From an uncultured Bacteroidia bacterium (GTDB lineage Bacteria; Bacteroidota; Bacteroidia; Bacteroidales; UBA932), in contig CACXFP010000023.1 of NCBI GenBank assembly GCA_902766985.1, forward strand, positions 1 through 9,760: a stretch of 9,760 nt of DNA, in the 5' to 3' direction. Positions 6,031 through 9,760 of this stretch are shown piece after piece (within the stretch, counting starts at the first letter, position 1; every line of letters begins with the position of its first letter). The translations under genes were made by a program, and so were the position numbers. The notes under the pieces are model-generated. The model was given only the letters and a program-made list of their open reading frames with translations, was not told the origin of the DNA and did not search any database.

Positions 6031-6038
6031 CAAATTTA
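6031..6038 (-). promoter_or_regulatory. Candidate -7 box for the kinase gene
   Basis: On the minus strand this reads TAAATTTG, an exact TAnnTTTG match, 24 nt before the ATG at 6006. No good TTTG is present at the -33 spacing. The 61-bp gap between the divergent start codons must also hold the promoter of the lipoprotein gene at 6068, where only imperfect boxes (TATTTTTA at 6051-6058) are seen. Confidence 0.5.
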
Positions 6039-6067
6039 GCGATTTTTACGTATTTTTATCATTTGAA

Positions 6068-6652
6068 ATGCGTTGTTTCCCGAGATATCTTTTATTTGCC
6101 CTGACCGTTTCGTACCTTGTGTCGTGCATGAACGCCGGTCCCGATGTGCAGACTCCTGTACAAGAGCCTGTGACATACGAGGATACGGTGTATTGCTTCA
6201 ATCAGCGCTCTGTAGTCTCTCTTGAAGGCAAGAAAGGACTGATCGATACTGAAGGACAAGTGATTCTGGAGCTGGAGTGGGATTCTATTGAGTTCCTCGA
6301 CGACGAGGTCGCGCTGTTGTCCCGTTCTGGTATATGGTATCTATGTACGAAGGACGGACGGTTATTTGCGGAGACGTCCGATCCGGGGATTCTTGAGTCT
6401 TCGTTCCGTGCGCTCCTTGCTGAAATGCAGGACAAGGACAGCAAGTATTGGGATGATATCCTGGACCGTCTGGAAGACCTTAGCGAGGCTTGTATCAATT
6501 CCAGGTCCAAACGCCCTGATGCCAGGATCCTGCAGGAAAGGGCCCGGCTATCGGAACTCCTGTCCTCCGGCATAAGGGGTAAAATGAGTGCATCCCAGAC
6601 AGAGCGCCTCGACAAGATTGTCCTTAAATTCAATTCATTGTACCGGAAATGA
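6068..6652 (+). CDS. WG-repeat lipoprotein
   Basis: A 194-residue secreted lipoprotein of unknown function. The signal peptide MRCFPRYLLFALTVSYLVSC ends in an LVSC lipobox (C20). Residues about 47-85 hold one clear WG-type repeat (KKGLIDTEGQVILELEWDSI) and a second, weaker one (GIWYLCTKDGRLFAE). The C-terminal half (about 90-194) is helical, charged and rich in Arg, Leu and Ser. The open frame extends upstream to 5957 into the antisense of the kinase, but only the ATG at 6068 gives a proper signal peptide. Its stop overlaps the next start by 4 bp (ATGA), so the two are translationally coupled. Divergent transcription from the kinase suggests a shared envelope-signalling role, which is inference. 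Confidence 0.82.
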   Translation: MRCFPRYLLFALTVSYLVSCMNAGPDVQTPVQEPVTYEDTVYCFNQRSVVSLEGKKGLIDTEGQVILELEWDSIEFLDDEVALLSRSGIWYLCTKDGRLFAETSDPGILESSFRALLAEMQDKDSKYWDDILDRLEDLSEACINSRSKRPDARILQERARLSELLSSGIRGKMSASQTERLDKIVLKFNSLYRK

Positions 6653-7905
6653 AGAATTGGCTCCTGATCGTCGCCTTGATGTCCCTCCCGTTACTGGCTT
6701 TCGGTCAGACAATCGGTCAGATCAAGTCGGACCCGGCCATTCTGTGGGCCGAGGGAACTGGAGCGAGACCTTCGCGCGCCGATGACGCTGCATTGGAAAT
6801 GCTAGTAAGGAAACTTTCTTTTACTGATGAGCTTCCTTTTGACTCTTCTGTGAGAACTGCGCTTTGGAGAACATATTTGACCGACATCAAGGCTGTGTCC
6901 GGAATGATAACCAGTTCCTCGGGGGTTGTTTGCCGCTATCTTGCCATGAAGGATATCCCAAGAGTGTTCGATAACAGATGGCGGAAAGTTCGGGAACTCG
7001 CAGCCTCTGCAGAGCAGGCGTCGCGCAGGGGAGAGACGGATATCGCGAGGACCTATTGCAATTGGGCAATGGTTTATTTGTCCTCTCTCCCGCAAGGAGA
7101 GTATTCTTTGCGTAGGAGGGTGTCAGAGCTTCGGGACAAGCTTGGTGAAGGAAACGTTAATGCGTTGAGAATGCGAAATATCGAAGCTGAGACAGAGGCC
7201 ATCTGTGAAGCCTTTGGTGTTCATCATGTCTCCTCGCCGCCAGCCCGTCCCGTTCCCAGCGGAACTTCGCCCAGGAAGGAGCCAGCTGCCGCACCTGTTG
7301 CTGTGGAACGTAAACAATCAACCAGGCTTCCTTTGCCGGTTAAGCTGGTTTCTCCTGACTTGGAAATGCCTGTGAACCTGCTTGCTGACGTGCCCAGAAA
7401 ATGTGTCGGGATGAATTCTCCTGTTCCTATTCCGGAGAAAAGATTCGAGCTGCGGTTTAATGCCGTCTCTGAACTCGGCCGCATCCCGGCGTTCGGACTC
7501 ATGGCCGTCGGGGTCTATGGCCGATTGGGGGGATATGTCAGTTTCAGGAGAAGTTTTGTGAATTCTTCATTTGATTATCAATGCACTAGTGACGGGAAGA
7601 CAGATTTTGGGTGGATGTGGGCGAGCGGCCGTACGCACAATTCCAGATTGTCTGCCAGTGGTGGGGCAGTTGCTAAAATAACGAAAAAAATGTTCGCATA
7701 CGCCGGGGCCGGTTTTGGCTCGGCTACTGTCTTGTGGGAAGATACGGATGGGAAATGGGCCCGGGTGTCTGATAACTCCTGTAGAGGTTTTCTGATGGAT
7801 GCCGGCATATTATTCGATGTCGGACGGCTCTCTTTCGGGATCGGTGTGTGCGCCCTTAAATTAAAGGATTATTCGGGTGTGGTATCGGCAGGTTATCGTT
7901 TCTGA
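6649..7905 (+). CDS. Secreted LPP20-like domain protein with C-terminal beta-barrel
   Basis: A 418-residue exported protein. Signal peptide about 1-19 (MKNWLLIVALMSLPLLAFG, then QTIG). Residues about 31-110 resemble the LPP20-like fold (ILWAEGTGARPSRADDAALE; CRYLAMKDIPRVF), followed by a helical, TPR-like stretch (WRKVRELAASAEQASRRGET; YCNWAMVYLSSLPQGEY), an order I know from Bacteroidales secreted proteins. A Pro/Lys-rich linker (about 200-262) leads to residues 265-418, which alternate in strands (RFELRFNAVSELG, GVYGRLGGYVSF, MFAYAGAGFGSATVLW, VGRLSFGIGVCALKL) and end in a terminal Phe (GYRF), as expected for an outer-membrane beta-barrel assembled by BAM. It is coupled to the upstream lipoprotein by the ATGA overlap. 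The ligand is unknown. The stop lies 5 nt from the stop of the convergent exonuclease. Confidence 0.82.
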   Translation: MKNWLLIVALMSLPLLAFGQTIGQIKSDPAILWAEGTGARPSRADDAALEMLVRKLSFTDELPFDSSVRTALWRTYLTDIKAVSGMITSSSGVVCRYLAMKDIPRVFDNRWRKVRELAASAEQASRRGETDIARTYCNWAMVYLSSLPQGEYSLRRRVSELRDKLGEGNVNALRMRNIEAETEAICEAFGVHHVSSPPARPVPSGTSPRKEPAAAPVAVERKQSTRLPLPVKLVSPDLEMPVNLLADVPRKCVGMNSPVPIPEKRFELRFNAVSELGRIPAFGLMAVGVYGRLGGYVSFRRSFVNSSFDYQCTSDGKTDFGWMWASGRTHNSRLSASGGAVAKITKKMFAYAGAGFGSATVLWEDTDGKWARVSDNSCRGFLMDAGILFDVGRLSFGIGVCALKLKDYSGVVSAGYRF

Positions 7906-7910
7906 CGCCC

Positions 7911-8405
7911 TTAAAGTATTTTCATTGCGATGTGTGCGCAAGCTTCGGCATCGGCCAGGGCATGGTGGTGCCTTATGAGGTTGAAACCGCAGGCGGCGGC
8001 GACCGTCTGAAGCTGGTGGTTGGGAAGTGAGAGCCCGAAATGACTGCGAGATGCTGCCAGAGTGTCAAAAAACTGATAGTCAGGGTAATCCATTTGATAT
8101 ACCTTGAAGACTGCCTTCAGGCAGCTTTCATCGAAACGGGCATTGTGCGCCACCAGCGGAAGGTCTCCAATCATCGGGGAAACCTTTTCCCATACGTATG
8201 GAAACACCGGCGCATCCCAGGTATCTTCCTCGCGTATTCCGTGCACCCTCTGGCAGAACCACTGATAGTACTCCGGTTCAGGATGGATCAGTGAATAAAA
8301 ACTGTCCGCGATTATCCCGTCACGCACGACGATTACGCCAACGCTGCAGACGCTGCTCGGGCACTCGTTGGCTGTCTCGAAATCTATTGCCGCAAAATCT
8401 CTCAT
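7911..8405 (-). CDS. DEDDh 3'-5' exonuclease (DNA polymerase III epsilon-like)
   Basis: A 164-residue single-domain exonuclease of the RNase T/DnaQ superfamily, expected to remove nucleotides from 3' ends of DNA or RNA with two metal ions. All five signature residues are visible: D8 and E10 (AAIDFETAN), D92 (HNARFDESCL), and H147 with D152 (HHALADAEA). A VHGIREEDTWDAPVF segment typical of these enzymes is also present. There is no polymerase-interaction tail or extra domain, so it is a stand-alone repair or RNA-trimming enzyme rather than the replicative proofreader. The frame extends to 8444, but that start lies inside the promoter box, and the ATG at 8405 begins the first strand as in homologues. 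It is divergent from the peroxiredoxin gene. Confidence 0.93.
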   Translation of the reverse strand: MRDFAAIDFETANECPSSVCSVGVIVVRDGIIADSFYSLIHPEPEYYQWFCQRVHGIREEDTWDAPVFPYVWEKVSPMIGDLPLVAHNARFDESCLKAVFKVYQMDYPDYQFFDTLAASRSHFGLSLPNHQLQTVAAACGFNLIRHHHALADAEACAHIAMKIL

Positions 8406-8441
8406 GATCCGTAGATCTTGCACATATTTACAATTCGATAG

Positions 8442-8449
8442 CAAAGATA
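8442..8449 (-). promoter_or_regulatory. Candidate -7 box for the exonuclease gene
   Basis: Read on the minus strand this is TATCTTTG, a perfect TAnnTTTG match 36 nt before the ATG at 8405. No TTTG is found at the -33 spacing. It lies back-to-back with the plus-strand promoter at 8457-8488. Confidence 0.5.
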
Positions 8450-8456
8450 GCGATAA

Positions 8457-8488
8457 TTTGAAAAGCGTTATTTTTTTCGCTATTTTTG
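8457..8488 (+). promoter_or_regulatory. Bacteroidota-type promoter for the bcp-msrA genes
   Basis: TTTG (8457-8460), a 20-nt gap and TATTTTTG (8481-8488) match the primary-sigma consensus of Bacteroidota, TTTG-N19-21-TAnnTTTG, at both boxes and in spacing. Transcription would start near 8493, giving a leader of about 90 nt before the ATG at 8583. This is the best promoter in the window. Confidence 0.72.
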
Positions 8489-8582
8489 GTACATGGAAGC
8501 TGCAACTGTGCGGATGGTATGGTTGCCCTGTTCATACGGTAATATGGCTTTATAGAATAACCAACAAAACAACAGAACAATC

Positions 8583-9038
8583 ATGCTGAAGATAGGTGAC
8601 AGGATGCCGTCCTTCGAGGTCATGGATCAGGACGGGAATACGGTCAAGTCTGAGGACTTTATCGGGAAGGGCAAGAAAACGGTTATTTATTTCTATCCGA
8701 AGGACAATACTTCGGGTTGCACGTCGGAGGCCTGTTCGTTCAGGGACAATTATGCGGAATTGTCGGCCGCTGGCTACAATGTCGTCGGCGTGAGCAAAGA
8801 CAGTTCCAAGTCCCATACCGGCTTCAGGGCCAGATATGAACTGCCGTTCCGCCTGCTGGCTGACACTTCGATGCAGATGATGCAGGACTTCGGCGCCTGG
8901 GGAGAAAAGAAGATGTATGGCAAGACCGTGATGGGTACTCTTCGCCGCACTTTTATTTTTGACGAAAACGGCATTCTGGAGCGGGTCATCGAAAAGGTGG
9001 ATACAAAGAATGCGGCATTGCAAATACTTGAGGGCTAA
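8583..9038 (+). CDS. bcp: Thioredoxin-dependent peroxiredoxin, Bcp/PrxQ type
   Basis: A 151-residue cytoplasmic peroxiredoxin that reduces hydrogen peroxide and organic hydroperoxides using thioredoxin. The fold runs from KIGDRMPSFEVMDQDGN through the active site YFYPKDNTSGCTSEAC. Here C46 is the peroxidatic cysteine and C51, five residues on, is the resolving cysteine of the atypical 2-Cys PrxQ/Bcp subgroup. The later TFIFDENG strand and full length agree with the family. The ATG lies behind an A-rich, Shine-Dalgarno-free leader. It is 4 nt from msrA, which repairs the protein damage caused by the same oxidants, so the pair is probably one transcript from the 8457-8488 promoter. Confidence 0.96.
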   Translation: MLKIGDRMPSFEVMDQDGNTVKSEDFIGKGKKTVIYFYPKDNTSGCTSEACSFRDNYAELSAAGYNVVGVSKDSSKSHTGFRARYELPFRLLADTSMQMMQDFGAWGEKKMYGKTVMGTLRRTFIFDENGILERVIEKVDTKNAALQILEG

Positions 9039-9042
9039 GGCT

Positions 9043-9561
9043 ATGAAAGAGATTTACCTGGCTGGGGGCTGTTTCTGGGGGACGGAGCATTACCTGAAGC
9101 AGATCAGGGGTGTGACCTCCACCCGTACGGGATATGCCAACGGAAGGACGGTGGATCCGTCTTATGAGGAAGTTTATACCGACTCTACCGGCTTTGCCGA
9201 AACCGTCCATGTGACATATGATCCTGAAGTGCTGCCGCTTGAGTTTCTCGTCAGGCTGTATTTCAAAGCGATAGACCCCCTGAGCCTGAATCGTCAGGGG
9301 GAGGATGAGGGGACGAGGTACCGTACCGGCATATGGTATGCCGACCCTGGCGACCTGCCTGTCATCATGGGTGTTTTCAACGAGGTGCAGGAAGCTTGCG
9401 GAAAGCCGCTTGCCGTCGAAGTCGGGCCGCTCGAGAATTTCTATCCGGCAGAAGAGAGGCATCAGGATTATCTTGAAAAGAACCCTTCCGGATACTGCCA
9501 TCTGCCAGTCGCTCTGTTCGAGTACGCGCGCAAGGCGAACTCCAAATCTTCCGGAGAATGA
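9043..9561 (+). CDS. msrA: Peptide methionine (S)-S-oxide reductase MsrA
   Basis: A 172-residue enzyme that reduces methionine-S-sulfoxide in proteins and free methionine, with thioredoxin as reductant. The catalytic motif GCFWG is at residues 9-13 with nucleophile C10. Other family landmarks follow: GYANG, PSYEEVYTDSTGFAETVHV, the Asp-Pro-rich DPLSLNRQGEDEGTRYRTGI, and ENFYPAEERHQDYLEKNP. A further Cys lies in GYCHLP and may help recycle the enzyme. There is no fused MsrB domain, so the R-sulfoxide reductase must be elsewhere. The frame is open from 8959 inside bcp, but ATG 9043, 4 nt after the bcp stop, gives the usual N-terminus. Confidence 0.96.
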   Translation: MKEIYLAGGCFWGTEHYLKQIRGVTSTRTGYANGRTVDPSYEEVYTDSTGFAETVHVTYDPEVLPLEFLVRLYFKAIDPLSLNRQGEDEGTRYRTGIWYADPGDLPVIMGVFNEVQEACGKPLAVEVGPLENFYPAEERHQDYLEKNPSGYCHLPVALFEYARKANSKSSGE

Positions 9562-9562
9562 T

Positions 9563-9570
9563 TATTTTTG
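9563..9570 (+). promoter_or_regulatory. Candidate -7 box before the hemerythrin-type gene
   Basis: TATTTTTG begins right after the msrA stop and matches TAnnTTTG, 17 nt upstream of the ATG at 9588. No TTTG is seen at the -33 distance, so independent expression is possible but not assured; read-through from msrA is equally likely. Confidence 0.35.
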
Positions 9571-9587
9571 CTGAAAAAGGTTGAATT

Positions 9588-9760
9588 ATGGCTGAATATG
9601 AATCGAGAAGGGAACTTATCCTCTCTCCCAAGATGAAGATGGCCGACCTTGTCAATTCGAGGCCGTACCTTCTTAATGTCCTGGACAGGAGCGGAATCCG
9701 TCTGGGATTCGGAGAGAATACCGTGGATGATTGCTGCTCCCGCCAGGGCAAGGATACTTC
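9588..9760 (+). CDS. Probable hemerythrin-domain/RIC-type protein, N-terminal fragment
   Basis: The first 57 residues are present before the window ends. After a short lead, the segment LSPKMKMADLVNSRPYLLNV and then DRSGIRLGFGENTVDDCCS match the N-terminal DUF542/ScdA-like helical region that precedes hemerythrin (HHE) domains in Bacteroidales proteins. RIC/YtfE family members with this layout carry a di-iron centre and act in repair of iron-sulfur clusters after oxidative or nitrosative stress. The ATG is preceded by AAAAAGG, a weak ribosome binding site. The position directly after bcp and msrA supports a stress role. The iron-binding domain itself is beyond the edge, so its presence is inferred. 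Confidence 0.65.
   Translation, partial: MAEYESRRELILSPKMKMADLVNSRPYLLNVLDRSGIRLGFGENTVDDCCSRQGKDT

Noticed and set aside
5957..6067. N-terminal extension of the WG lipoprotein
   Set aside because: It is antisense to the kinase N-terminus and would bury the signal peptide that begins at 6068.
8550..9023. 157-codon minus-strand ORF opposite bcp
   Set aside because: It is the shadow of the peroxiredoxin, whose active-site and family motifs are unambiguous on the plus strand.
8986..9501. 171-codon minus-strand ORF opposite msrA
   Set aside because: It is antisense to the whole MsrA core; MsrA has the GCFWG motif and correct length on the plus strand.

Overview
The window looks like a chromosomal segment of a Bacteroidota bacterium, most likely a Bacteroidales relative of gut or rumen type. 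This rests on promoter boxes of the form TAnnTTTG (once with an ideally spaced TTTG upstream), A/T-rich start regions mostly lacking Shine-Dalgarno sequences, and several protein families I know mainly from Bacteroidales: the STLKR-x-WGY unknown-function family, LPP20-like/beta-barrel secreted proteins, and a hemerythrin-type N-terminus. No rRNA, tRNA, CRISPR array, integrase or transposase was seen.

Layout. (1) 1-165, minus: N-terminus of a probable AI-2E-family permease, cut by the window edge. (2) 166-569: a gene-poor stretch with two related hairpin-forming repeats, one doubtful 42-residue ORF and a candidate promoter. (3) 570-3115, plus: three consecutive genes that each begin with the same type of four-cysteine zinc ribbon but continue into different modules: a hydrophobic membrane domain; a second ribbon, a transmembrane helix and a large ectodomain; and a small soluble, possibly PH-like domain. 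(4) 3134-3439: an unannotated decayed gene, readable through three -1 frameshifts. (5) 3489-5141, plus: a lipoprotein (Fn3-like domain, Glu/Asp-Pro stalk, EF-hand-like loop, leucine-rich repeats) directly followed, with no spacer, by a Bacteroidales-type protein with an HTH-like N-terminus. (6) 5128-6006, minus: a compact membrane-anchored Ser/Thr protein kinase, divergent from (7) 6068-7905, plus: a WG-repeat lipoprotein overlapping by 4 bp a secreted LPP20-like/beta-barrel protein. (8) 7911-8405, minus: a DEDDh exonuclease. (9) 8583-9561, plus: a Bcp-type peroxiredoxin and MsrA, followed at 9588 by the start of a hemerythrin/RIC-type protein that runs off the right edge.

How they may work together. 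The right end is a coherent oxidative and nitrosative stress cluster: peroxide removal, methionine sulfoxide repair and a probable di-iron protein. The middle looks like a cell-envelope signalling locus: an inner-membrane kinase facing the cytoplasm, next to a periplasmic lipoprotein and an outer-membrane barrel protein. The left part is accessory in character, with modular zinc-ribbon proteins and a pseudogene. Nothing here proves a new defence or mobile system. The zinc-ribbon trio and the kinase/WG-lipoprotein/LPP20-barrel locus are the best candidates for an undescribed function.
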